Assembly (NCBI RefSeq): GCF_019801175.1
Contig: NZ_JAHVJR010000001.1
Span: 2,976,001 to 3,040,000, forward strand
Direction of reading: 5' to 3'
Origin: Vannielia litorea
Lineage (GTDB): Bacteria > Pseudomonadota > Alphaproteobacteria > Rhodobacterales > Rhodobacteraceae
Length of the DNA stretch: 64,000 bases
Shown: positions 42,952-52,062 of the stretch, piece after piece
How positions within the stretch are numbered: position 1 is the stretch's first letter
Layout of the letters: the number at the start of each line of letters is the position of its first letter
Translations under genes and position numbers: made by a program
The notes under the pieces: model-generated
The model's database searches: none
Told to the model about the DNA's origin: nothing
The model's input: the letters and a program-made list of their open reading frames with translations, nothing else

Positions 42952-45033
42952 ATGACCCAGCGATACGACGAGGCCGTGCAGGCCAGCCACGCCGAGATTG
43001 CCGATCAGGACCCGTTGCACCATGACGACGAGGCTGATCTGGCGATGGCGGATTACACGCCTGTCGAACACACCAGCCACGTTGTGGGCATTGCGGTTTC
43101 GACCTTTTACATGATCGCCGCGCTGGCCACCCTCTGGGAGGTCTTCTCGCGCTACGTGCTGAACCAGCCAACCTATTGGGCCTTCGAGACGGTGATGGTC
43201 ACCGTTGCCGCCGCGTGGATGCTCTCTGCCGGTTACGTGACGATGAAGAAGCGGCACATTGCGATCACCGTCATCCACAACATTGCCAGCCCCGGCACCC
43301 GCTGGTGGCTCGACCTGCTGGCCATGGTGGTGGGCATCTTCGCGCTCTACATGCTGCTGACCGACGCCTCGGTGCGGGCCTATGACAGCGTGATGCGGGT
43401 GGAGACCTCTGGCTCGGCCTTCAACTCTCCCCTGCCCTTCATGATGAAGAGCCTGATGGTGCTGGGCGCGTTCATGTATCTGGCACAGCTCACGATGAAC
43501 CTGCATCGCCACCTCAGCTCCGGCTGGGCGAAGCTGATCGTGAAGGCGGTGGCCGTCTACTTCGTGTTCTATTTCGTCTCCGCCTTCCTGAGCCATGTGC
43601 TGGACATTCAGATCTTCAAGGCGGTGTCCGACTGGATCTCGGGGCTGGGCGCGTCGATGGACCCGTCGAAGGCGCTGCAACTGCGCAGCATGGACCTTGG
43701 CACCATCTCGCTGATCATGGTGATCCTGCTGATCGTGCTGATGATGACCGGCATGCCGCTGGGCGTGGTGACGCTCTTCGTTTCGGTCATCATGGCGGTC
43801 GGCTTCTTTGGCCCGCGCGGCTTGTTCCTGGTGTCGTCCAACGCGGCGGGCCTGCTCGAGCACTACAGCCTCGTGGCCGTGCCCTTCTTTGTGCTGATGG
43901 CCTCGATCCTCGAACGGGCGGGCATCGCCGAAGACCTGTTTGACGCGATGAGCATCTTTGCCGGCAACCTGCGCGGCGGCGTGGCGGTGCAGACCACCGT
44001 GGTGGCGGTGATCCTGGCGGCCATGTCGGGCGTGATGGGCGGCGAGATCGTGATGCTGGGGCTTGTCGCCCTGCCGCAGATGTTCCGCCTTGGCTATGAC
44101 CGCAAGCTCTCGATTGGCCTGATCTGTGCCGCCGGTGCGCTGGCGACGCTGATCCCACCCTCGATCATCACCATCGTTTACGGCGTGTCCGCCGAGGTGG
44201 GGATTGGCGATCTGTTCATGGCCGGTGCGATCCCGGGCATCATGCTGGCGACCTTCTACGCCGGTTACGTGCTGATCCGGGTGAACCTGAACCCCTCGAT
44301 GGCCCCCACGGCGGCAGAGGTGGCGGAAATCACCGGCACCAAGCAGAAGCTGAGCCGTGAGCGGCTGACGGCGGTGATCCTCTGCGTGATCCTCATTGCG
44401 ATGGTGATGGGCTCGATCTACGGCGGCATCGCCTCGGTCACCGAGTCCGCCGCGGTGGGCTGCATCGGCGCGCTCTTCATCGCCGCCGTGCGCAACCGGT
44501 TCAACTGGGATGTGATCTCGGCCTCGCTGCTGGGCACCATGACCACGGTGGGCACGATCATCTGGCTGATCCTCGGCGCTGTCTCCTTCGTGGGGATCTT
44601 CAACCTCGTCGGTGGTGGTGACTTCATCCGGTCGCTGTTCCTGAACCTCGGGCTTTCGGCCATGGGCACCGTGATCGTGATGATGCTGATCCTGATGGTG
44701 CTGGGCACCTTCATGGAGTGGATCGCCATCGTGCTCATTACCGTGCCGGTCTTTGCGCCAGTGGTGATGACACTGGCGCCCGAGCTTGGCCTCACCGAGG
44801 ATCAGGCGAAGATCTGGTTCGGCATCCTCTTTGTGATGAACATCCAGATCTACTTCCTGTCGCCGCCCTTTGGCCCGGCCTGCTTCTGGCTCAAGTCGGT
44901 TGCGCCCAAGGATGTGACGCTGCAGGAAATCTTCCTATCCGTGCTGCCCTTCATCGCGCTGCAGATCACCGGCCTCGTTCTGGTGATGATGTTCCCGCAG
45001 ATCGCGCTGTGGCTGCCCGAACTCTTGAACTGA
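42952..45033 (+). CDS. TRAP transporter fused permease (DctQ-DctM)
   Basis: A 693-residue inner-membrane protein combining the small and large TRAP subunits. After a charged cytoplasmic N terminus (about 1-38) come the DctQ-type helices (about 40-230). A linker with a further helix follows, then the DctM region (about 245-690) of about twelve helices, including GMPLGVVTLFVSVIMA, AAMSGVMGGEIVMLGL and AAGALATLIPPSIITIVYG motifs. ATG with a GGGGAG site chosen over an upstream in-frame ATG without one. It works with the preceding binding protein and is driven by sodium ions in characterised relatives. Confidence 0.88.
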   Translation: MTQRYDEAVQASHAEIADQDPLHHDDEADLAMADYTPVEHTSHVVGIAVSTFYMIAALATLWEVFSRYVLNQPTYWAFETVMVTVAAAWMLSAGYVTMKKRHIAITVIHNIASPGTRWWLDLLAMVVGIFALYMLLTDASVRAYDSVMRVETSGSAFNSPLPFMMKSLMVLGAFMYLAQLTMNLHRHLSSGWAKLIVKAVAVYFVFYFVSAFLSHVLDIQIFKAVSDWISGLGASMDPSKALQLRSMDLGTISLIMVILLIVLMMTGMPLGVVTLFVSVIMAVGFFGPRGLFLVSSNAAGLLEHYSLVAVPFFVLMASILERAGIAEDLFDAMSIFAGNLRGGVAVQTTVVAVILAAMSGVMGGEIVMLGLVALPQMFRLGYDRKLSIGLICAAGALATLIPPSIITIVYGVSAEVGIGDLFMAGAIPGIMLATFYAGYVLIRVNLNPSMAPTAAEVAEITGTKQKLSRERLTAVILCVILIAMVMGSIYGGIASVTESAAVGCIGALFIAAVRNRFNWDVISASLLGTMTTVGTIIWLILGAVSFVGIFNLVGGGDFIRSLFLNLGLSAMGTVIVMMLILMVLGTFMEWIAIVLITVPVFAPVVMTLAPELGLTEDQAKIWFGILFVMNIQIYFLSPPFGPACFWLKSVAPKDVTLQEIFLSVLPFIALQITGLVLVMMFPQIALWLPELLN

Positions 45034-45043
45034 GGAGGCTGAC

Positions 45044-45166
45044 ATGATCGGCAGAGACTCTCACGAAGACATCAACGGCTATGGCCTCTGGCCCTGGATC
45101 GGGGGGCTGGTGCTGGCCGGGGTGATCATTACGCTGATGTTCACCTTCGCCACCCCCATCTCCTGA
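45044..45166 (+). CDS. 40-residue single-span membrane microprotein in TRAP operon
   Basis: A short gene with an excellent ribosome site (GAGGAGG, seven bases before the ATG) in the gap between the TRAP permease and the dehydratase, ten bases after one and eight before the other. The product begins MIGRDSHEDINGYGLWPWIG and continues as one hydrophobic helix (about residues 15-36) ending ATPIS. The N terminus is short, charged and hydrophilic, and two Trp mark the membrane interface. No similarity recognised. The spacing and ribosome site argue for a real gene; it may stabilise or regulate the transporter. Confidence 0.7.
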   Translation: MIGRDSHEDINGYGLWPWIGGLVLAGVIITLMFTFATPIS

Positions 45167-45174
45167 GGTTCGCC

Positions 45175-46902
45175 ATGAAGAAGCCTGAAGACCTGCGATC
45201 CGCCCGGTGGTTCGCCCCGGATGACCTGCGCTCGATGGGCCACCGCTCCCGAGCGCGCCAGATGGGGCTCGATGGCAATGACTGGGAAGGCAAACCTGTC
45301 ATCGCGATCATCAACACATGGTCGGACCTGTCGCCCTGCCATCACCACCTGCGCGACCGCGCGGAGTTTGTGAAGAAGGGCGTGTATCAGGCCGGGGGGA
45401 TGCCGGTGGAGATGCCGGTGCAGAGCTTCAGCGAGCAGTTCCTCAAGCCAACCTCGATGCTTTATCGCAACTTCGGTGCGATGGAGGTGGAAGAGGTGCT
45501 GCGCTCGCATCCGGTGGATGGCGTGGTGCTGATGGGGGGCTGCGACAAGTCCACCCCCGCGCTGGTGATGGGCGCGATCAGCATGGGCATTCCCTTCATC
45601 TTCATGCCTGCGGGCGCAATGCTGCGGGGCAATTACGCGGGCCAGAAGCTCGGCTCGGGCACGGATGTGTGGAAATACTGGGACGAGCGGCGCGCGGGCA
45701 CCATCGGAAAAGAAGAATGGGACGGCGTGGAGGGTGGGATTGCCCGCAGCTACGGCACCTGCATGACGATGGGCACCGCTTCGACGATGATGAGCATCGC
45801 CGAAGGGTTCGGGTTGTGCCTGCCGGGTGCCTCCAGCATCCCGGCGCCGGATGCGGGCCACAAGCGGATGGCGGCAGCCTGCGGGCGGCGCGCGGTGGAG
45901 ATGGTCTGGGAAGACCTGACGCCGGAAAAGATCATCACATGGGAGGCCACGCGCAATGCTGTGCGGGTGGCGATGGCGACCGGGTGCTCGACCAACGCCG
46001 TCATTCACCTGCTGGCAATGGCGCGGCGGGCGGGGATCGACCTGACGCTGGATGAGTTCGACCGGATTGGCCACGAGGTGCCGGTGCTCGCCAACCTGCG
46101 GCCCTCGGGCGACAAATACCTAATGGAAGATTTCTTCTATGCTGGCGGTCTGCCCGCGCTGATGGCGGAGCTGGGCGACAAGCTGGAGCTGGGCGCGATG
46201 ACCGTGACCGGCAAGACCGTGGGAGAGAACATCGACGGCGCGAAGAACTTCAATGACGATGTGATCCGGCCGCTCTCCAACCCGGTTTACCATGAGGGGA
46301 GCCTCGCGGTGCTGAAGGGCAACCTCGCGCCCGATGGCGCGGTGATCAAGCCCGCCGCTTGCAACCCGGATTTCTGGCAGCACCGTGGCCCTGCGCTGGT
46401 GGCCGACAGCTACGCCGAGCTGAAAGAGATCATCAACGACGAAGACCACCCGATGACTGCCGACACTGTGCTCGTGCTGCGCAACGCCGGGCCGCAGGGC
46501 GGGCCGGGGATGCCGGAGTGGGGGATGCTGCCGATGCCCAAGGCGCTGCTGAAGCAGGGCATTCGCGACATGGTGCGGATGAGCGATGCGCGGATGAGCG
46601 GCACCAGCTATGGCGCCTGCGTGCTGCACATTGCCCCCGAGGCCTATGTGGGCGGCCCGCTGGCGTTGCTGAAGACCGGCGACATGGTGGTGCTGGATAT
46701 CAAGGCACGCAAGCTGGAGATGGAGGTTTCCGACGAGGAGCTGGCCGAGCGCCGCAAGGCCTGGCAGGCCCCGCCCCCGCGTTACGAGCGTGGCTATGGC
46801 GCGATGTTCAGCCAGCATATCGAGCAGGCCGACAAGGGCTGCGATTTTGACTACCTGCGCACCGATTTCGGCGCGCCCGTTCCCGAACCGGAGATCAACT
46901 GA
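45175..46902 (+). CDS. IlvD/Edd-family sugar-acid dehydratase (copy 1)
   Basis: A 575-residue iron-sulphur dehydratase. Cluster ligands: Cys in INTWSDLSPCHHH, Cys in GGCDKSTPALVMG and Cys in YGTCMTMGTASTM. The catalytic-Ser region is RMSDARMSGTSYGACVLHIAPEA. The group includes L-arabonate, D-xylonate, galactonate and fuconate dehydratases. It differs clearly from the arabonate dehydratase in the arabinose operon, so it handles another aldonate delivered by the TRAP system or a lactonase. Its stop shares a base with the next start (TGATG). Confidence 0.85.
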   Translation: MKKPEDLRSARWFAPDDLRSMGHRSRARQMGLDGNDWEGKPVIAIINTWSDLSPCHHHLRDRAEFVKKGVYQAGGMPVEMPVQSFSEQFLKPTSMLYRNFGAMEVEEVLRSHPVDGVVLMGGCDKSTPALVMGAISMGIPFIFMPAGAMLRGNYAGQKLGSGTDVWKYWDERRAGTIGKEEWDGVEGGIARSYGTCMTMGTASTMMSIAEGFGLCLPGASSIPAPDAGHKRMAAACGRRAVEMVWEDLTPEKIITWEATRNAVRVAMATGCSTNAVIHLLAMARRAGIDLTLDEFDRIGHEVPVLANLRPSGDKYLMEDFFYAGGLPALMAELGDKLELGAMTVTGKTVGENIDGAKNFNDDVIRPLSNPVYHEGSLAVLKGNLAPDGAVIKPAACNPDFWQHRGPALVADSYAELKEIINDEDHPMTADTVLVLRNAGPQGGPGMPEWGMLPMPKALLKQGIRDMVRMSDARMSGTSYGACVLHIAPEAYVGGPLALLKTGDMVVLDIKARKLEMEVSDEELAERRKAWQAPPPRYERGYGAMFSQHIEQADKGCDFDYLRTDFGAPVPEPEIN

Positions 46903-48098
46903 TGGGCCTCGATCTGAGCGAGCGGCGCATTGCCGCGCGGCCTCCTATGGCCGGGCACAAGCCGCGCTTTCAGACCGACCGGATCGAGAGTGTCACCCTG
47001 CGGCACGTGGTGGTGCCGATGGACAAGCCGATCAGCGACGCCAAGGTGCTGACCGGGCGGCAGAGCCCGCTCGCGGCGCTCGATCTGCTGATGGTGGAGA
47101 TGGTGAGCGAAGGCGGACACACGGGCCTCGGGTTTTCTTACACGTTGCGTGCCGGCGGGCCGGGGATGTTTGCGCTCGGCTGCGAATTGGCGCCGTTTCT
47201 CATCGGGCAGGACCCAAACGATATCAACCGGATATGGGAACGGCTCGCGTGGCAGAGCATCTCGCTCGGGCGCGGCGGCATGGCCTATCACGCGGTCTGC
47301 GCCTTTGACGTGGCGCTGTGGGACATGAAGGCGCGGCGGGCGGGCCTGCCGCTGGCCAAGCTCTTTGGCGCGCATCGGGATAGCGTGCGGATCTACAATT
47401 CGCAGGGGCAATACTTGCAGGCCTCGATTGATGAGATGAAGGCGGCGGCGGACCGTTCGATTGCCAATGGGATCGGCGGGATCAAGATGAAGGTCGGCCA
47501 GCCGGACGGGCAGGAAGACCTCAAGCGGATCGACGCGATGCGCGCCCATCTGCCCGAGCACATTGCCTTGATGATCGATGCCAACCAGCAGTGGGACCGG
47601 GCCTATGCGCTGCAATTCGGCCGGGTGGTCGACGGCATGGGCCTCGCCTTCATCGAGGAGCCGCTGGACGCATGGGATTTTGACGGCCACGCCGAGCTGG
47701 CCCGCAATCTGGCGACCCCGGTGGCGACCGGCGAGATGCTGACCTCGCCGCAGGAGCACTTTGACCTGATCGGCAAGGGCGGCTGCGATGTGAACCAGCT
47801 GGACGTATGCCGGATTGGCGGCTTCACCCCGATGCTGAAGGTAATGACCATGGCCGAGGCGGCGCGGATCGAGCTTGCGCCGCATATGGTGATGGAATTG
47901 CACATCCACGCGGCGGCGGCCTATGGCAGCGAGGGCTAGGTGGAGCATTTTGAATGGTGGCTGCCGCTTTTCAACGAGCAGTTGGAGATTTCGGGCGGCA
48001 AGATGCATGTGCCCGAGCGCCCCGGCCTTGGCTTTACGCTGAGCGACAAGGCGCGGGAGTGGACGCGGGCCGAAGAGAGCTTTGGAGGTGCGGCATGA
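46902..48098 (+). pseudogene. L-talarate/galactarate dehydratase-like gene interrupted by an in-frame amber codon
   Basis: An enolase-superfamily dehydratase whose reading frame stops at TAG (47937-47939) after 345 codons but continues open in the same frame to TGA at 48096-48098. The full-length form would have 398 residues. The active-site residues all precede the stop: GIKMKVG (K-x-K), MIDANQQWD, FIEEPLDAWD, VATGEML and APHMVMELHIHAAAAYG. After the amber, the frame encodes VEHFEWWLPLFNEQLEISGG and PERPGLGFTL, the normal family C terminus. Relatives usually have Trp at the amber site, so TGG to TAG is a simple G-to-A change. The old stop overlaps the next gene by ATGA, showing the ancestral end. 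It may be inactive, suppressed, or a base error. Confidence 0.8.
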
Positions 48099-48991
48099 GC
48101 CGGATAAGGGAAGCGCTGGCCGGGATTTCTGGCATTCTCGTCACGCCCTATGGCGATGACGGCGAGATCGCGCCGGAGAAGCTGGTGCCGATCATCGATC
48201 GCTCTGTTGGGGCTGGTGTGGATATTCTCGTGGTGAACGGGAATACGGGTGAGTTTTATAGCCTCGAAGAGGCCGAGGCGGCGCGGATGTGCTCTTCGGT
48301 GGTCGAGATGGTCGATGGCCGGGCGCCGGTGTTTGCCGGGATCGGGCGCAGCATCCGCGAGGCGGAGAGGGCGGCCAAACACGCGGCCAAGGCCGGGGCG
48401 GATGCGCTGATGATCCACCAGACGCCGGACCCCTTTGTGTCGCCGCGTGGGTATTCGGACTATGTAAAGCGCGTGGTGGATGCAGGCGACGGGCTGCCGG
48501 TGATGCTGTATCTGCGCAACGACGGGATGGGGCCGAAGGCGATTGCCGAGATCTGCTCCATCGAAGGCGTGGCCGGGGTGAAATGGGCGACGACCAATGC
48601 GCTGAACCTGTCGCGGGCGATCGAGGAGAGCCCGGAAGATGTGATCTGGGTCGCGGGGCTCGCCGAGGTCTGGGCGCCGCCGCTCTATGCGGTGGGGGCG
48701 CGGGGGTTCACCAGCGGGCTCATCAACGTGTGGCCGGAACGCTCGGTGGCGATCCGCGATGCGCTGGCGGCGGGGGACTACCCGGGCGCGGCGCGGCTCA
48801 TCGAGGGGATGCGGGTGTTCGAGGACATCCGCGCCGAGGAGATGGGCGGGACCAACGTGACCGGGGTGAAGGCCGCACTCTCGGCGCAGGGGATGGACTG
48901 CGGGGCGTGCCGCCCGCCGGGGGCCAGCGGGCTGACCGAGCGGCAGACGGCGGATTTGATGGGCTTCATGAAAGAGGCGGGGTTGCTGTGA
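48095..48991 (+). CDS. DHDPS/N-acetylneuraminate lyase-family enzyme
   Basis: A 298-residue TIM-barrel lyase. Opening GILVTPYGDDG, then VVNGNTGEFYSL (pyruvoyl-binding loop), catalytic Tyr in VMLYLRND and Schiff-base Lys in VAGVKWATTN. The C-terminal part, with CGACRPPGASGLTERQ, is unlike KdgD. Members cleave or dehydrate 2-keto-3-deoxy acids. Between two aldarate dehydratase genes, a keto-deoxy-aldarate is the likely substrate; aldol cleavage to pyruvate and tartronate semialdehyde or dehydration to KGSA are both possible. Start coupled to the ancestral stop of the interrupted gene. Confidence 0.8.
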   Translation: MSRIREALAGISGILVTPYGDDGEIAPEKLVPIIDRSVGAGVDILVVNGNTGEFYSLEEAEAARMCSSVVEMVDGRAPVFAGIGRSIREAERAAKHAAKAGADALMIHQTPDPFVSPRGYSDYVKRVVDAGDGLPVMLYLRNDGMGPKAIAEICSIEGVAGVKWATTNALNLSRAIEESPEDVIWVAGLAEVWAPPLYAVGARGFTSGLINVWPERSVAIRDALAAGDYPGAARLIEGMRVFEDIRAEEMGGTNVTGVKAALSAQGMDCGACRPPGASGLTERQTADLMGFMKEAGLL

Positions 48992-50523
48992 GCGACGTGA
49001 TGGAAAAATCGCCGGTGATCCGGCTGGATGAAGCCGACAACGTGGTTGTGGCGCGGGTCGAGATTGCTGCTGGTACGGTCGTGGCGAGCGAGGGCGTGAC
49101 CACGCTGCAGGAGGTGCCGCTGGGCCACAAGATCGCCACGCGGGAGATCCGCAAGGGCGAGCCGATCCTGAAATACGCGACGATCATCGGCTTTGCGGGC
49201 GAGGATATTGTGCCGGGGACGTGGCTGCACTCGCACAATGTGCTCGTGGATGACTTCCAGAAAGACTACCGCTTTTCAAAGGATTACGTGGAAACGCCGG
49301 TGCTGCCCGAGGAAGAGCGCGCACGGTTCATGGGAATCCGGCGGAAGGACGGGCGGATTGGCACGCGCAATTACATCGGGATTTTCATCACGGTGAACTG
49401 CTCGGCCACGGTGGCGCGGAAGATCAGCGCCTACTTCGACGAGGAGCGGCTGGAGAAGTGGCCGAACGTCGATGGCGTGGTGGCCTTTGTTCACCAGCAG
49501 GGCTGCGGCATGGAGATGACCGGCGAGCCGATGGACCTGCTGCGGCGCACGCTTGCCGGGTATATCCGGCATCCGAATACGGCGGGGGCGCTGGTGTGCT
49601 CGCTGGGCTGCGAGCGGAACAATCTGGGCGAGTTCTTCGAGAAGGAGTCGCTGGAGAGCGGCAAGATGCTGCGGGCGATCACCATGCAGCATGTCGGCGG
49701 CACGGCGGCGGCGGTGGAGGAAGGCAAGCGGGTGATCCGCGAGATGCTGGACGAGGCCAACGCGATCGAGCGGGAGCCGGTAAGCGCGGAGCACCTGATG
49801 GTGGGGCTTCAGTGCGGTGGATCGGATGGGTTCTCGGGCCTGTCGGCCAACCCGGCGCTGGGGAAGGCTGTGGACATCTTGGTAAAGCACGGCGGCACGG
49901 CGATCCTCTCTGAGACGCCGGAGCTTTATGGCGTGGAACATACGCTGACGGCGCGGGCGAAGACGCCTGAGGTGGGGCAAAAGTTCATCGAGCGGATCAA
50001 CTGGTGGCTCAAGTACAACGAGGGCCGGGATGTGCAGATGAACGGGCGGGTCTCGCCTGGAAACAATGCGGGCGGATTGGCCAATGTGATCGAGAAGTCG
50101 CTGGGCGGCTCGAAGAAGGGCGGCTCGACCGGGATCAACGCGGTCTATGAATATGCCTACCCGGTGCTGGAGAAGGGCCTCGTGATCATGGACACGCCGG
50201 GCTACGACCCGGTGAGCGCCACAGGGCAGATTGCCGGTGGGGCGAACCTCGTATGCTTTACCACCGGCCGGGGGAGCTGCTTTGGCTCGATGCCCGCGCC
50301 GACGATCAAGCTGGCGACCAACACGCCGATGTATGGCCGGATGACCGGCGACATGGACGTGAACTGCGGCACGGTGATCGACGGCGACAAGTCGCTGGAC
50401 GAGGTCGGGCAGGAGATCTTCGAGAAGATGCTGGCGGTGGCCAGTGGGGAGAAATCGAAGAGCGAAGCGCTGGGTGTGGGCGAAGAGGAGTTCGCGCCCT
50501 GGCCGATTGGGGTGACGGGATAG
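48988..50523 (+). CDS. UxaA/GarD-family altronate or galactarate dehydratase
   Basis: A 511-residue dehydratase. The N-terminal SAF domain (about 10-90) includes VPLGHKIATREIRKGEPILKY. The C-terminal UxaA/GarD domain (about 110-500) has GTRNYIGIFITVNCSATV, FVHQQGCGM, LVCSLGCERNN, GLQCGGSDGFSGLSANPALG and FTTGRGSCFGSMPAPTIKLATN. Cysteines in these blocks bind the catalytic metal. Enzymes of this type dehydrate galactarate or altronate; the two cannot be separated by eye, though the aldarate genes around it favour galactarate. GTG start overlaps the preceding gene (GTGA); an ATG four codons later is an alternative. Confidence 0.85.
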   Translation: MSDVMEKSPVIRLDEADNVVVARVEIAAGTVVASEGVTTLQEVPLGHKIATREIRKGEPILKYATIIGFAGEDIVPGTWLHSHNVLVDDFQKDYRFSKDYVETPVLPEEERARFMGIRRKDGRIGTRNYIGIFITVNCSATVARKISAYFDEERLEKWPNVDGVVAFVHQQGCGMEMTGEPMDLLRRTLAGYIRHPNTAGALVCSLGCERNNLGEFFEKESLESGKMLRAITMQHVGGTAAAVEEGKRVIREMLDEANAIEREPVSAEHLMVGLQCGGSDGFSGLSANPALGKAVDILVKHGGTAILSETPELYGVEHTLTARAKTPEVGQKFIERINWWLKYNEGRDVQMNGRVSPGNNAGGLANVIEKSLGGSKKGGSTGINAVYEYAYPVLEKGLVIMDTPGYDPVSATGQIAGGANLVCFTTGRGSCFGSMPAPTIKLATNTPMYGRMTGDMDVNCGTVIDGDKSLDEVGQEIFEKMLAVASGEKSKSEALGVGEEEFAPWPIGVTG

Positions 50524-50601
50524 CGGGGGCGAAGAAAGCCCGAGGGGCTTGATGAGCGGGCGCCGCGTGCGCTCGTCCGCCCTTCGAGGCGTCCTCGCGG
50601 G

Positions 50602-51444
50602 TCAGAGGATGACCTGCGGTTCGGGCAGGCCCGCCACACCGGCGGGGGCCATGTAAGTGACACCCTGCTTACCATCCTTTTCCATGCCGCCGCAGGCGGT
50701 GGTCACGTAAAGCGTGGTCAGCCCCTCGCCGCCGAAGGCGGGGCAGGTGGATTTCTCGCCGCCGACCTCGATCATTTTATCGGCGCTACCATCGGGCAGG
50801 TAACGCACCACGCGGCCTGCGCCCCATTGGGCGTTCCAGAGCGCGCCTTCGCTGTCCACCACCGAGCCATCGGGGTAGAGGCCTTCGGCGGCCAGATCGA
50901 CGAAAACCTCCGCTTCGCCGGACGGCCAGCCCTCGGCGTCGAGCGGCGTGCGCATGATCTTCTGCGTCACCGTATCGGACCAATAGGCCAACCGCCCGCC
51001 GGGGGCGAAGCAGATCGAGTTGCTGACGGTGATCTCGCCGTAGAGCTGCCTGAGCTCGCCCTTGTAGTAGCGGTAGATCGCGCCTGCGCCCTTTTCTTCC
51101 TTCTTGCCCATAGTACCGATCCAGAAGCCGCCCATTGGGTCTGCGCGGCCATCGTTGGAGCGGGTTACGGAGTTGTCGGCCTCCAGCGGGGCGATGTGTT
51201 CGCGCACGCCGGTGTCGAGATCGAAGGTGAAGAGCTGGGTTTCGGAGGCGATGAGCAACACGTCTTCGGAGAGCCAGCCAGCGGCGGAGACCAGCTCGGG
51301 AAAGGTCCACTCGTGGGGGCCTTCGTCGGTTTGCGTCAGCATGCGGGCTTCGAGGATGTCGAACCAGAAGAGTTGGCGGCGGAGCGGGTGCCAGAGCGGG
51401 CCCTCACCAAGGCGGCAGGCGCGGGAGTCGTAAACCTCGCTCAT
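50602..51444 (-). CDS. SMP-30/gluconolactonase-family aldonolactonase (copy 3)
   Basis: A 280-residue beta-propeller lactonase, last gene of the arabinose/galactose operon. Metal-site residues: Glu in RLGEGPLWH, Asn in TRSNDGRADP, Asn in TVSNSICF and Asp in LYPDGSVVD. Expected to open L-arabino-1,4-lactone and D-galacto-lactone made by the aldose dehydrogenase of the same operon. Closely related to copy 1 near 14 kb. Overlaps dgoA by four bases; 78 bases separate it from the convergent dehydratase gene end, with no clear terminator. Confidence 0.87.
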   Translation of the reverse strand: MSEVYDSRACRLGEGPLWHPLRRQLFWFDILEARMLTQTDEGPHEWTFPELVSAAGWLSEDVLLIASETQLFTFDLDTGVREHIAPLEADNSVTRSNDGRADPMGGFWIGTMGKKEEKGAGAIYRYYKGELRQLYGEITVSNSICFAPGGRLAYWSDTVTQKIMRTPLDAEGWPSGEAEVFVDLAAEGLYPDGSVVDSEGALWNAQWGAGRVVRYLPDGSADKMIEVGGEKSTCPAFGGEGLTTLYVTTACGGMEKDGKQGVTYMAPAGVAGLPEPQVIL

Positions 51445-52043
51445 GGCATGACCTCATCGTAGGCCGCGACGATGGCGGCGGCCCTATCGGCCACCTGCGC
51501 CGGCGTGTCGCCGGGCTTGTAGAGCGCGGAGCCGATCCCGAAGCCCGAGATGCCCGCCGCAGCCCAGTTGGCGAAGTTGGAGGGCCCTGCCCCGCCCACG
51601 GCGAGCACCTCTGTGCCTGCGGGCAGCACGGCGCGGATGGCCTTGAGCCCCTCGGGGCCGAGCAACGAGCCGGGGAAGAGCTTGAGGCCGGTGGCGCCGT
51701 GGCGCAGCGCGGTGAAGGCCTCGGACGGGGTCATGATGCCGGGGTAGGAAAGCATGCCTGCGGCCACTGTCGCGTCGATCACCGCCGGGTTGGTGTCGGG
51801 CGAGACGATGAGGCGGGCACCGGTTGCGGCGACATGGGCCACGTCGCCTGCGGTGAGCACGGTGCCTGCGCCGATCACCGCCTCGGGGAAGGCCTGCACC
51901 ATCGCGGCGATCGAGGCGAGCGGGTCGGGCGAGTTGAGCGGCACCTCGATCTTGGTGATCCCGGCGGCGATGAGGGTTTCACCGATGGTGACGGCCTCGG
52001 GCGGCGTCAGGCCGCGGAGGATGGCGACGATGTTGCGGGTCAT
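51441..52043 (-). CDS. dgoA: 2-dehydro-3-deoxy-6-phosphogalactonate aldolase
   Basis: A 200-residue KDPG/KDPGal-type class I aldolase. The catalytic Glu is in ITKIEVPLNSPDP and the Schiff-base Lys in GATGLKLFPGS; the phosphate loop is AVGGAGPSNF. The NSPDP and LFPGSLLGPEGLKA blocks are those of DgoA rather than Eda. It cleaves KDPGal to pyruvate and glyceraldehyde 3-phosphate. The ATG was chosen where family similarity starts, 19 bases after dgoK. Together with dgoK it gives the galactose branch of the operon. Confidence 0.9.
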   Translation of the reverse strand: MTRNIVAILRGLTPPEAVTIGETLIAAGITKIEVPLNSPDPLASIAAMVQAFPEAVIGAGTVLTAGDVAHVAATGARLIVSPDTNPAVIDATVAAGMLSYPGIMTPSEAFTALRHGATGLKLFPGSLLGPEGLKAIRAVLPAGTEVLAVGGAGPSNFANWAAAGISGFGIGSALYKPGDTPAQVADRAAAIVAAYDEVMP

Positions 52044-52062
52044 GGGCGGCTCCGGTGCGGCG

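Noticed and set aside
50524..50601. A bidirectional terminator between the convergent UxaA-type and lactonase genes
   Set aside because: Only short, interrupted inverted repeats are visible and neither strand has a T-run; not strong enough to annotate.
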